Source: Mangifera indica
Taxonomy: Eukaryota; Streptophyta; Magnoliopsida; Sapindales; Anacardiaceae
Reading direction: 5' to 3'
DNA: 64,000 nt
NCBI RefSeq assembly: GCF_011075055.1
Contig: NC_058153.1
Coordinates: forward strand, 9,796,001 to 9,860,000
Shown: positions 1-11,189 of the stretch, piece after piece
How positions within the stretch are numbered: the stretch's first letter is position 1
Layout: each line of letters opens with the position of its first letter
Made by a program: the position numbers and the translations under genes
Notes under the pieces: model-generated
Told to the model about the DNA's origin: nothing
Seen by the model: only the letters and a program-made list of their open reading frames with translations
Databases searched by the model: none

Positions 1-1160
1 CCAGTTTTCATGGTAATGAATAAAGTTGAGCAAATAAGAGGAAAAACTAAAATGGTTATCGACTATAGACATCTAAATAACAAAACTATAGATAATGCAT
101 ACAAAATCCCTAACAAATCAACCTTGTTAAACAAAGTTAGATTTGAAAAATTATTCTCAAATATTCTTACATTTTGATTTGAAATCAGGATTTTGGCAAA
201 TTAGAATGGCAAAGCAAAGCATTCTTTTAATGACATTTACTTGCCCAAAAGGATTATTTTTTAAAACAAGCATCTGCCATGTTCCAAAGTTTTTTCCGAC
301 TTATCTAATTTTTGTGTTGTTTATGTAGATGATGTAGTAGTTTTTAGCCAAACTAGAGAAGAATATAAAAATCATCTAGAATAGATAATAAAAAAATTCC
401 TTGAATATGGAATGGTCTTATCTGAAAGAAAGATATACTGGTTCCAAACTAAGATTAAATTCTTAGGAGTCAAATTTGAAAAAGGAGGAATCCAGCTCCA
501 AGATCACATTACAAAGAAACTGTTGGAATGTCATAATATGCTTGAAGATAAGCATATGTTACAACAATTTCTTGAACTTACGAACCAAATGAGGGAATAT
601 GTCTCAAATTTGGCTAAGGTAATAAATGGATTAACAAAGAAGGTTAGTTCTAAAGTACCATGGCCATGGACTATAGAAGATACCAACGACATTATTCAAA
701 TTAAAAACTTGACTCTAAATCCAAAGACATTAACACTCCCTATAGACTCTAATTCTCTAATAATAGAGAGTGATGCATCAAACTACTATTAGATAAGAGT
801 TTTGAAAGTGAAAGGCACTGATAATATCGAAAAAATAGTTTGATATGCATCAGAAAAATTCTCACCTGTATAAATAAACTATCTTATTTATAAAAAGGAA
901 CTTTTAGCAGTAAAAAAATGTATTAACTAATTTCAATTATTTGTTATTAGTTAGGAATTTACTTTCAAAACTGAATCTAAATATTTGATATCATTTATGA
1001 AATTAATTTTAAAGGATGATAAAATTAGATTGATTAGATGACAAATCTAGTTTGCAAAATACTGCTTTAAGATTGAATTTATTTATGAAAAATCTAATTT
1101 TATTGTTGACTTTTTGTCTAGACCATTGTACGATAATGGACAAAAAGGAATAAACTAGAA
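1..1160 (+). pseudogene. Endogenous pararetrovirus (Caulimoviridae) reverse transcriptase-RNase H remnant
   Basis: Seen: conceptual translation in shifting frames gives the fingers and palm of a caulimovirid-type reverse transcriptase, with the catalytic YVDD at 322-333. A connection region follows at about 412-760, then an RNase H start with an acidic D-A-S motif near 769-780, a K-E-L-L-A-V segment near 894-912 and the terminal D-F-L-S-R near 1108-1122. Frame breaks lie near 140-150 and between about 300 and 410, and stops lie at about 328, 790 and repeatedly after 840. Known: in living relatives this polyprotein copies pregenomic RNA into DNA. Inference: an old integrated copy that cannot encode a working enzyme. 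The protease and upstream part lie beyond the window edge. Nearest alternative is a Ty3/gypsy RT, but the order and residues fit caulimovirids better. Confidence 0.85.
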
Positions 1161-2640
1161 AAAGTTTTCATGTTTCAAATGTAGATCAACAACTTATTTG
1201 AGGTGCAATTGTCCTTCTAAGAAGAATGTAGTAATGCACAAAAAGTCGGGTTCTATGACTAACAGCTCTAAAAGCGAAAAGTTTGAAACCAAGACTATTA
1301 ATTCAAAGAAAGTGAATGATACTCTACAAATAAAGGATGTAAACACTATTTTAAAACAGATTCTTACAATATTACAATATACTACTATAAATCAATTGCA
1401 GGAATATGTTGTTGTTCCACAAAGCTTAATATATTCCAGATCTCAATAATCTTTGGATATGGATACTTTTGAGCAGTGTAATCCAAAATATCAAAAGGCT
1501 AATGTAGTAAGCATGGTGACACAAAACTTTAAAAAGATGAAAAACATTGAATTTAGAAGTACTAGTAAAATGAATTTTGAATATCCCTTGAATTCTAATA
1601 AAAGAAACTTTCAAGAGAAAGAAGAAACTACCGCAAAGCAGGATATTGCCAAAATGCAGAATAATGCCCAAAGTTAAGATAAAAGAAAGAAAAAACTATA
1701 AGAAAAATTGAGCACTATAGATATATTGGACATTCCTAAAAACCTGAAGCCTACAGAAGCTAGCAGAGCAATATTAGAACACTTGGATGTTCAATGTCGT
1801 ATAACCTTAGCTATGGGACAAGGCAAAGTGGAACTAGGGCAAATATTGCGAAGACTAGCCAATTGACTAGCTTGGCTTGAAGCAGATAAGATTTACTACA
1901 AAGGAGAAGAACTTTTAAAAGGATCTATTCTTCGAAAACAATTATTTTTGAAGTCAAGACTACTTAGAGATGTAGCTGACTTTGAAATGCCATATCTAGA
2001 AATAGTCACTTTAAAAGGACTTATGACACATATGAAAGAAGAAAACATTGAAGATTTTTAAGAAGGATTTTCTGTATATTGAAATAAACTTATCAAATTA
2101 CATGTTCCATGGAAACTTTTTTGGAAAAGATTTTACAAATCTATTTTGAAGAAGGGATGGATATATGTGAGGGAGATTGACGTGCAAGAACTGATAGTGA
2201 ACCTCAAAATACCATATGTAGTCAAACAGGCACTCTGTGTATTTGATAGAAGGATTCATACATTTACATGTGTTATTACTTCTTTGGTTCAAAAAGATGC
2301 TAACAGTTAACCAGTACAAACTTGAGAATTTGTTGTAGGAGAGCAATGGTATAATATAATGGTTTGAAAAAACGTCTTAATAGGATAAACAACATTTCAA
2401 CAAATTCAAGAACTTAACAAAGAGGATGGTTTTTGGACAAAATTGCATATAGGAAAACTATTGCTAGTCTAAGCCAGGTTAAAAAAACTCTTAAGGAAAA
2501 ATGAAGTAGTTCATATTGATAAGGGGATAATAGTCATCTTATCAGAGAAATACATAAAAGTTCCAGATACTCTGTTTAAGGAAAATCAAACCCAAATAAG
2601 AGATATGCTTGAAGGTCTTAAGCCTTAATATTTCAAAACA
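1161..2640 (+). pseudogene. Coding remnant downstream of the pararetroviral RNase H, beginning with a zinc-knuckle-like motif
   Basis: Seen: directly after the RNase H end, about 1170-1215 encodes a C-X2-C-X4-Y-X4-C motif followed by basic residues, which is a CCHC zinc knuckle with His replaced by Tyr. A lysine/serine-rich stretch follows to 1449, broken by a stop; a second open stretch runs 1453-1677. From about 1710 to 2060 another readable, charged, helix-prone segment appears, and shorter pieces with several stops continue to about 2640. Known: caulimovirid capsid proteins carry a zinc knuckle, usually upstream of RT, and several genera have one more ORF downstream of RNase H. Inference: this is the adjacent viral ORF or a rearranged capsid segment. 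I do not recognise a defined domain after the knuckle. Confidence 0.45.
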
Positions 2641-2774
2641 ACCTTTGATTGAAAATACAAAAGACTTACTTCAATTACTCATTACTGAAAAGACTGAGGT
2701 CCAAATAGAAGCCCAAGCTAAGAAAAAAGAAAGCTAAGGAAGAAGAAACTTTCGGAAGCTTTATGGAATTGTAT

Positions 2775-3420
2775 TATTAAGTACTTCAATGCTTTAACAT
2801 GGACTGTTCGTGTTTTGCCTATTACCATATTGGTTGAGTTTTTGAAGACCATAATGTAACATTGATTTTACAATAGGTGAAACATGCCTGGAACGTTTGA
2901 GTAAAATTGGTGTAATGTTTTTTTTCATTGGGTTTTATTATTTGTTTTAACAGGTGAGAGATCTCACCCGTTAACACTATAGGTGGAAGACAAACTTGAA
3001 GGACATGTGCTAAAATCTATCAATATAGTGGTTAAATCGATCAACATATATCAATACGAAGTACATGATCCATGACAAGAGGTGTTCATTGTGAATATTC
3101 TTTATCGAACATGTAATTGTAGGAAATTTCAACGTGTAATATGTACACATGTTATAACCATTGCAAGGTATAATGACCTCTTAGACTATGTCAGATAGGT
3201 CAATGTATATTCTTTTATGAAAATTTTATGAATAGTGTATAGAGAAGATGTTAATCTGGTAGAGGATCAATTAACTGGGTAGCATTTAATATGTCTGTAA
3301 TTTATCCGTCTGTGATGCATCGATAGTTCGGTTATCCATCTAGCCATGCAAAGAGACCTTTTCAAGGAAAGGAAGTCCAACCATGAAACTTTAGCCAATT
3401 TCATCAACCTAAATTGTCTG
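2775..3420 (+). pseudogene. Mutator-like (MULE) transposase C-terminal fragment with SWIM zinc finger
   Basis: Seen: about 2775-2880 translates to a segment resembling the post-catalytic MULE region (R-V-L-P-I-T-I-L-V-E-F-L-K). At 3112-3150 there is an intact C-X-C-X7-C-X-H SWIM finger (C-N-C...C-T-H). A tyrosine-bearing tail follows to about 3240 and scattered coding similarity to about 3420. Stops at several points make it a pseudogene. Known: plant MURA-type transposases end with a SWIM finger used in DNA binding. The catalytic DDE region is not present, because sequence immediately upstream (before about 2700) is pararetroviral. Inference: one element was inserted into, or recombined with, the other. 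The converging Ulp1-like and DUF1985-like pieces at 4.2-4.6 and 8.9-9.7 kb on the opposite strand suggest this was the transposase half of a two-gene MULE. Confidence 0.75.
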
Positions 3421-4200
3421 AGTTCAACTTCGATGCCTGTAGTTCACTCATCTGTACATCAGTTAGTGGTAGAGAATGAGGTCATCATAGCCACGACGTA
3501 ACCCATCCGATGGAATAGATTATCATGGTTTAAATTTTGTATTGACTTAGACTGTAATTTCAAGTTCATATAAAGTTCATGCTTGACTTTTCTTTTAGGT
3601 TTTGTCCATATTTTGTTGTATTAATTTCGTGATGGTTTATTTTCAGGATCTTACATGTATGGGATTTCAATATGCAATCAAGTGGCTAGTATTATTACAG
3701 GTTTTCTAAATTTTTTGTTTTCACTCAAGTACATGATCATCCATAAATCAACAAAGAAATTTGCATAAGCATTATAATCCATACTGAAAAAAAAATGGGG
3801 CATCCCGTCTGACAAAATATAATTATCAAGGCTTACTTTGGGTTTACGGTATTTTTATTATAATAATTTTCTAATGGGTTATCTTGTTAATATTGTGATG
3901 GTTTATATTGGATTTCATTGTAGTAATGCCATTAATATTTAATTTCATGATAATTTATTTTGTAGTAACATGTTTCATTCATTCATTTGATGAAATAATG
4001 ATACAAAAAGCAATTACATAAGTAAAACAACAATAAAATGAAGTCCAACAAGCATGCTCCATGGCAACTGAACATTAAGTGAAGTCCTCCAAACTCACAT
4101 TTCAACAATCCAAATTTAATTAAATAAATATAGCCAATTAAGTCAAGTCTAGAAAAAAAAAACCATAAAACCACTAATGAATGCTTCTCGAGGCCCTCCC
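3421..4200. other. AT-rich stretch without a recognisable gene
   Basis: Low-complexity AT-rich DNA between the transposase tail and the Ulp1-like fragment. Probably intergenic or 3' sequence of the same decayed MULE; no terminal repeats were found. Confidence 0.3.
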
Positions 4201-4204
4201 ACGG

Positions 4205-4640
4205 AATATGGTGGTGGTTATGCATTTTTTCAGCCTCCTAGAATAGGTGGATGTGAAGTTAAATGCACAATTTCTGGCAAAGTATTCTATAAACATTAGA
4301 ATAAAAGTTGCACAGTCTATGTTTATTACATCTTATTTTGGCACATTATAAATAAACTTGAATTTTAGCATTTCTAGAGTCATCGACGATTGGATACCTT
4401 TGTTGTATAATAATTGTTTGTCTTCATAAAGTGTGACAGTGTCTTATATGGTGCCATCAACTTCTTCATTTTTCTTTGTTAATGGTGTATTCTGCGGAGT
4501 CGTATATATATAACTTTCAATTGTTGAACACCAATAAGTCGCATTCCCAATTTTAGTTGTTAAAGTTGATAGAAAAGAATATTTGCCAAGTAACGTATAG
4601 AAATAATTACATTTAATGATATCTCTAACCAAACAAACTA
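4205..4640 (-). pseudogene. Ulp1-like (C48 SUMO-protease family) C-terminal fragment of a MULE
   Basis: Seen: on the minus strand about 4632-4444 gives a Y-W then I-Y segment that can be aligned with the HW...VYDS part of Ulp1 proteases. After stops and a frame change, about 4325-4210 reads N-I-D-C-A-T-F followed by F-I-E-Y-F-A, matching the catalytic D-C-G-x-F and downstream helix of plant MULE-associated Ulp1 proteins; Gly is Ala here. Known: a subgroup of plant MULEs carries Ulp1-domain genes (Kaonashi-type in Arabidopsis, CUMULE in melon). Inference: this is the 3' end of the gene whose 5' part is the DUF1985-like segment at 8.9-9.7 kb, with unrelated or repeated sequence between. It is not functional. 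Confidence 0.6.
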
Positions 4641-5450
4641 GTTACAGTAAACCACCTTCTCAACACTGCTCAAAGGTCTAAAGTATTCATTAGGTAGTTC
4701 GAGTGAGACGTTGTTTATTTGTTGTAGAAAAAAATGCCAATAATGTTTAAACTCATATATGTACAATGAGAGATGTGTAACAAATTAGGTGGAGATCATT
4801 GTCCAGTTACCATCTAGAAAACACTTTCATAGTATTCCTAAGAAAGTTTCAATGTATTATATATCAAAATAAGTTATATCATAAGTTAAAAGTGAGAATT
4901 TAATTGATTGACAATATATGAATTGTGCATACCATGTTATCCAACTATTTTTCCTCAGTTACCATTAGGGTATATCAAGCTTTGGTCATATGGGTTATTG
5001 TTTTGTTAGGTACCATGAGAAAGACACATTAGCTCTCATTATCTAAAGCACTACAGTACCATAAATAGAATGATAAGTAATACTAAGCCAATGTCGTGTC
5101 AGTAAGGCAATCTGGTATAGGCTATGTGTTCTTGACTAGAACATTCTTCCTTGTCTTTGTAAGATTGGTGAAAGGACTTACGAACTATTTACCTTTTTGT
5201 AAAACACGTTTGAACGCTAATGATTTTTTGGTAGTCAAAGGCTTCTCAGCATTTTTCAATAGGATATCCTTATGTTGTTACACATCAACATTCGATGAGA
5301 CATTTATCTATTAAAAAAATATCTATCATTAATCTATAACACAACCAAATAAAATAATAAAAAAAGTATAGTGGAGATTAACATGTAATGATCCCAATGT
5401 CTAAACATACAAATCTTCCAATGTTGTAATCTAATGCATTATAAAGGAAT
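4641..5450. other. AT-rich stretch, no gene recognised
   Basis: A 72-codon open stretch at 5096-5314 (+) has no recognisable domain and looks fortuitous. Possibly internal or intronic sequence of the decayed MULE. Confidence 0.25.
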
Positions 5451-5454
5451 GGTG

Positions 5455-5790
5455 TTTCTATATTTCCTTATAAATCATCTATGCATGTTGCTAATGAAGC
5501 TCATGTATCTCCCCATGGAACCTAAATGCTTATTGTTGTCATTGCTCCTGCATCTCCCCATGAAACACTAATGTCTGTTGTTGACAGAACTCATATTTCT
5601 CCTTATAAAACATCAGTGTTTGCTATTAATGGAACTTCTACATATACCCACGAAGCATCGATACCCATTGCTGATAGAGCTCCTAAATCTTCCTACGAAG
5701 CATCAATGTCTATTATTGATAGAGCTTTTAAATCTCCCTACGAATCATCAATGCATGTTACTACCATTCAACCCATATGGTTACAACTTG
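5455..5790 (+). repeat. Diverged 45-bp minisatellite, about seven units
   Basis: Seen: units of about 45 bp with the recurrent core CCTACGAAGCATCAATG and a following GATAGAGCT-type block. On + they can be read as a 15-residue repeat (S-P-Y-E-A-S-M-S-I-I-D-R-A-x-K), open over 5526-5798 and with one stop further upstream. The 45-nt period preserves the frame, so the array could derive from coding sequence, although the flanking gene fragments of the same element lie on the minus strand. No function can be assigned. Confidence 0.7.
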
Positions 5791-5879
5791 TTAGTTAAAG
5801 TGTTGCTACATCTAAGAGCTAAAGATGGATACATGTTGTATAAGGAACTATTAGAGATGTTCCTCTGATACACCACTAC

Positions 5880-6135
5880 TTACAGACCTATGAAATAAAT
5901 GCCTCACGGGGAAGTCCCTATGATACTCTCTAAGATATGAGGTGTGAAAGGTAGATATCTGTAAAAGAGATGTATGTACATGATAGGAGGCATAAGAGGT
6001 AGACATTTGTAGAGGGCATGAATGTACATGATAGGAGACCCTTTGAAACTCTCTTAGGTATACAGTGAAGGACATTAACACTTGTGGAGGGGACATTTAT
6101 CCATGATAGGAAACAATATGAACAATAGGTCGAGA
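5880..6135. repeat. Short array of imperfect repeats (about 48-75 bp spacing)
   Basis: Three diverged units share a GTAGA.ATT.GTA..G block followed by ATGTACATGATAGGA or TTATCCATGATAGGA, at about 5950-5995, 6000-6035 and 6070-6110. The array is adjacent to, but different from, the 45-bp minisatellite. Confidence 0.55.
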
Positions 6136-8935
6136 GCCTCGTGATAAGGAAATCTATAATTGGACAGATATGATAGAGACCTAGGGGCCAACCACACGAG
6201 CAAGAGAAACTCAAGCTAAGATCTAACTCTTATAGGTACTTCTCAAGAGTAATATAACTTTTTCACTTTTTTTGGTACGAATTGAAAAGTCAAAGTCTAT
6301 ATTTTGGGTGACGCATGACCGTATGTGAAAGAGGCCACGGTCGTGTGTCCTTGCTACATAAGTCAAATAAGCAAATTTAGTGACTAATTGAGATATTAAG
6401 TGACACATGCATATGTGTCTAGAGCACAAAATTAGTTTATAAAAGGTTTGTCATAACGTTTTTTGGGATCAGTTCTAAAAACCTTAATGCACAAAAACCC
6501 TAGGAAAAAAGTGGTATTAAGAGTCTGATCATTCGACTTCTTTATGGCAGTTTTAGCAACATTCCTTAACAAATCTAAAGAGAAATGGGTTCACTAGTGT
6601 AACGTTTTTGCAGTAAAGAGAGGTAAATAGGACCTGTCTCCTTCTCTGATTTTGCTTTGGTGTGTAAATTGAATTATATGCATTTCTTTACATCTAAATA
6701 TGTTAGAGGAAACTTTTAAGATTGCTTAAGATGAGAAAAGCTTGATTATGAGTGAGTTTTCTACCAAGATTTACCATATTTCATGATGATGTGTTTTGAT
6801 GCTTACCGTTTTTTATTACGCATATGATTTGTCATAGATTCATAATCTAGAGTGTAAACCATAGATTCCGTGATTATTAATGTGTTTTTGGTCTAAAACT
6901 AAATAAATATTATGTAATTGTTATTAAAAGAACCAATCTTGGCATAATGAACCTAGAAAGGTCTTGGTTGAGTTTCTTGATGATTTTATGTTTTTTTTAT
7001 ACTTGTAAATCATGAGAGGATGATACATAGTTTGTTGTTGATACTTGATTATGCCTAAAAGTCAAAAAAGATTCATAGGAACTTGACTAGTGTATGTTTT
7101 CATGCTTGTTCCAGAAACTTGAAAATTGACACATAATCATATGGTATGGCACAAACGCCTGTGTGCGTAACCTTCAAACTTTGAGGCATGTTCTCATGGT
7201 GATTTGACAACCCTTAGACATTGTTAACCTGCCAGTGATCATCTAAGACATGTAGTTAAATCATACATATTCTTAGCACAGCTAGAGCAAAAATAAAAGT
7301 ACCAAACTACCCTTTCAAAAATGTGTGGTTAAGTTGGGATTAGGAAGAAAACTTATTGTATCTTAGCTGAAGGGTACATAAGGTGTAGAGAAGGATACAC
7401 ACCTGTGTGCCCATGAATATTGTTATATAAGTTATGGCCTCAAGAGGAAGGAACAATGAATATAAATAGTAACTAGACATGTAATCATGTGTAGGCAACA
7501 TATGTACCTATGTATAAAGGGCAAAAAGTAATTTGACGCAAAAACTATGCTAGAAAGAAAAGGTTCATCCTTGTATTTGATTCAAAAACTAGGCTAGAAA
7601 GATAAATTAAGCCTTAAGGTACACGATAGTACCTTACGTGCCAACCAATTAAAGTATTCAAAGGCACAAATTAGTAGTAGGGTGGAAGCTGAAAAATGGT
7701 ACTTCATTTTAGGATCATTATGAGGAGACATTGTGAGAAATTATTCCCAACACCAGACCCACAGAAAGGTAATGCTTGCAGTAGAGCTTGGTTAAAGTAC
7801 AGTTGAGTTGGAGAGCAATAATTCACATGGTCAAGGTGTTGAATCCTTATATTTGATTCAGACTAATCAACTCAGTTATAGTTAGCTTCTAGATTCAAAT
7901 ACTTTCATCCAGTTTAGTAGTGTCACATTAGATAAGAGTTTAAGGGAGTGGTTCCTTAATGACTAGGCTGAGACATACTTAACTCAAAAGTAAAATATAT
8001 AACCTAGTTAGCCCTAACTTAAGATATAAGCACTAGTTCAATTACTAGGACTCGTCATCGTTTAGTAAGGAATTCAATGTCAACTCTGATGACAGAGTTA
8101 AGGTCAAGGGAATTTTAGAAAAATTCAAAAAATATGTTAGTTATAATTTCCTACTTACAGAATGTTTCACCTTTTTACTTCTATGTGTATAGGTACAGGT
8201 GATCGTGATAGCTGTTGGACTAGTGTCGATTAGATGGTATGGAGTTGGAGGGCAATTCTATCATTTACTAGATCTCTAATTACTTTAATTTCAGTTTATG
8301 ATAGTATTATGCTAGACTTCATGTTTTTTAATTGTTTTGGTTTTATAAACATCTTTTAACACTTTCTAACATTAATTATTATTTAAAAGGGTATTTTGCT
8401 TCTTTTTCAACCGTATTGATAAAAAAGTTTTATTCAAATGATAATCGTATGTTATGTTTTTCATTTGAAATGTAATGCTCTAATAGTCAATTTAAGTAGC
8501 ACTTTCCTTCGAAAGACAGTACTTCTAGAATAGAATGTTACTTAGGGGTAAAAAGTTGTCATAAAGACATAAGGGATCTGAGACCTAACAATAAAGGATT
8601 GTGATGACCTAACAAAAAGTGCTTTGAAAGAAAAACGACAACATGACATGGTATTCTTCTTGTCATCCAATTTTGTCAACTTATCATTTCATAAGGTATC
8701 TAATATAAACATTAAAGCCTATAGTAACACTCAGACTCTTGCTCAAATAAAGTTGGATGCAATATATTTGTAATCACCTCCTAAAACACAAAGGAAATTT
8801 ATAAGAAATAATGAAATGGAAGATATGACAATAAACTATAAATTTATTAATGACCAATTTACTGGAAGAGCGTCCCAAATTTTCAAATGTCATCCCAAGT
8901 CAATAGTACAACAACCTTTTACTTTAGTAAACAAG
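6136..8935. other. Long non-coding stretch, possibly a decayed retroelement
   Basis: No coding similarity could be supported. A TATA-like TTATAAAAGG at about 6438 and motifs such as GGCCACGGTCGTGTG near 6332 are reminiscent of gypsy-type LTR/leader DNA in plants, but no matching second LTR or primer-binding site was found in the window. The stretch separates the Ulp1-like and DUF1985-like fragments, so it may be an insertion. Confidence 0.3.
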
Positions 8936-8939
8936 GGGC

Positions 8940-9665
8940 TAGATCATCTGCTTCCAGACTCACATAAGGCAAGATTCCCAACTGTTTCGTAAATCCAATA
9001 TTGTAAAATGTATAATATTTATTGTTAGTATTTATAATCATCAGTATGAATTTTAACTTTATAAATTATGCGATATTTACTTGGAAAGCAATGAGGTATC
9101 CCAAAACATTTAGCTAGCCACAAGGATCGAACTCATATAGGGCAACTAATGTTGTAGACAATACTTATATTTGTTATGTATATCCAAGTGCAAGGATTCA
9201 ATTATCTTGTTCCATGACATCAACCCCATGGGTATGGGCTAAATGCATCTAAATAATTGACTAAATGCAAAAAACAATCTTGGATTAATTTTCTATTGTC
9301 TGCCCCCAACAGTCTTGTAAAAGCAAAATACAATGTCATGAATTTCACAATATCCTCGTCTTTGTCTCCCCAAATTTATTTGTTAACTGTTTTCTTAATG
9401 TCCTCGTAGCTTATTGTCTTGTCAATGTTTGAGAAGTATTCCTTTTTCAATCAAGGTCGTCCGACATAATCAACATAGTTGGACACTTTCTTGTCATCCT
9501 TGAAAATCAGACCAATCATTAGTGTAAACTCGACAAGGTTGAATCGGACCTTAAGACCATTTAATTTGAAACACATTTCTCTCATTTGTTCCCTATGATT
9601 AATCATACAGAGTAACATTGTATGCATAAAAACAACGCTAAATCTTATATATGTCAAATCCAATA
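8940..9665 (-). pseudogene. DUF1985-like segment of a MULE-associated Ulp1 gene
   Basis: Seen: an open minus-strand stretch at 9663-9451 encodes C-F-K-L-N-G-L-K-V-R-F then E-F-T-L-M-I-G-L, the signature start of DUF1985 as found in plant Ulp1 protease family proteins. Downstream pieces continue it: L-Y-F-A-F-T-R-L-L-G-A-D-N-R-K, then Y-L-D-A-F-S-P-Y-P-W-G near 9230-9260, interrupted by stops. Known: DUF1985 precedes the Ulp1 catalytic domain in MULE-borne genes. Context: same strand and correct order relative to the Ulp1-like fragment at 4.2-4.6 kb, and convergent with the SWIM-bearing fragment at 2.8-3.4 kb. A non-functional relic. Confidence 0.65.
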
Positions 9666-9669
9666 AGCA

Positions 9670-11185
9670 CCCAAAATAGATTTTTCAAAATATCGCTCTC
9701 TAAGTCAGTGTTAGTTTGCCTTGATGGCTATCACAGTGTCCATCTTCATCTAAAGCATCATATGCACTCAAAATTCGTACTTCTCATAAAACCTGTACTC
9801 CCATTCTTGGTAGTTAATTACAAATGCTTAAAAATTGATATTACTAAGATTACATTACTAGTAAGTGTTAATAAAAGACTCAAATATATAACAAATGCAA
9901 TTGGCAAAAAAGCGTTGTCAAACCCTAGGGTTGGTGTCACACCAATTTAGTGTTAGTATTCACGCTAAACTAGGGTTGGATTTTTCTAAGGTCAACTTTT
10001 TGGGGTTGGCATTTCTGGGTTGGTGTTTACGCTAAGGCTTGGCATAACGCCAACCTATTCATTGCAACTCCAGAAATAGAAAACAAAAAAACTCATCCAT
10101 TTAACAGTCATCCATTGAACAACAAATCCATAACGAATAATCAATTCCACATCCCAAAAAAAGGGAAACAAACTAACCTATCGTCCTACCATGACGTCGT
10201 CCACTGTTATCGGTGAAGGTTGCCTGGTCATTGTCTGTTGTGATCAGTGAAGAATATCTAGTCATTGTTTACTAAAGTCGGTGAAAGGTGTTTGGTCATT
10301 GTCCATTGAATGTTGTCCAATCGTCAGCTTCCACTCCTTGGCATTGTCCATTTGCTTCAATGAATGAATATTGGATTTATAAACCCAATATTTTTCTTGG
10401 TTTTTTACTTTTTTTTTTTTTGAACTACTCTGCAAGACTAATGAAGAAGGCTACTAGGCTTGGTAGATATTCCCTTGTAAGGCTGCCAAGGGAATCACGG
10501 AAGGAGATGGCTAAGGCCGCCAAATTCCTCTATAAAGCTGCCAAGGGTATTTTCGAATTTTCGAAAGTTTTGTGGTAAATTTGTCAAGCCTTTGAAATGT
10601 GTGGTATTTATATATAGATGGTTAATTTTAGAGGTAAAAAATTCAATATCCTTTTGACTAATTGGTTTGATTTAGATGAATGTAAAATTATTTAAAATAA
10701 ACACATTTAAATGACAAACAAATTATGTCTATATTAAGTATATTTTGTTAGTTACCGAAGTAGTTGAAATAAAAGGTTTTAATAGCCATCAATAATTAAT
10801 GAAAATAAATTCAATTACTTGTGATTAAATGATATTGCAAAATAACATGAAGACATAATATTTATATATGAGTAATTGAAGTTAATTGATTATAGAATAT
10901 GTAAGGGTCACCAAAGATTGACTAATTATTTCTAAAATTATGAATATAATTGTGGTTAATGAATACAATTGGTTAGGTAAGTTTAGTATACCCAAAGGTA
11001 ACAAACATATCAAATTGGACTATATGTTATAACCAATTTAAGTTTTTCAAATAAAATATCAATTATGGTTAAAATTGTTTATTGTCGTAACTCCCAAAAG
11101 AGAACGATGATATACATTTAATGTTTAACATTATAAAATAATTTGAATCTATATTATACACGTATGTAATTACTCAAAGCATTAT
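9670..11185. other. Non-coding region with short repeats
   Basis: GGTTGG/TTGGTGT motifs recur at 9930-10070. A 34-36 bp unit containing TGG/TAGTCATTGT is repeated three times at about 10210-10312. A 96-codon open stretch at 10288-10578 has no recognisable domain and overlaps that array, so it is not called. About 10469-10510 (ACTAGGCTTGG...) has a diverged same-orientation partner at about 12311-12350, on the other side of the palindrome. Confidence 0.4.
10210..10312. repeat. Three-unit minisatellite (34-36 bp)
   Basis: Units begin TCGGTGAAGG, TCAGTGAAGA and TCGGTGAAAG, and each contains a GTCATTGT core. Confidence 0.65.
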
Positions 11186-11189
11186 AATT

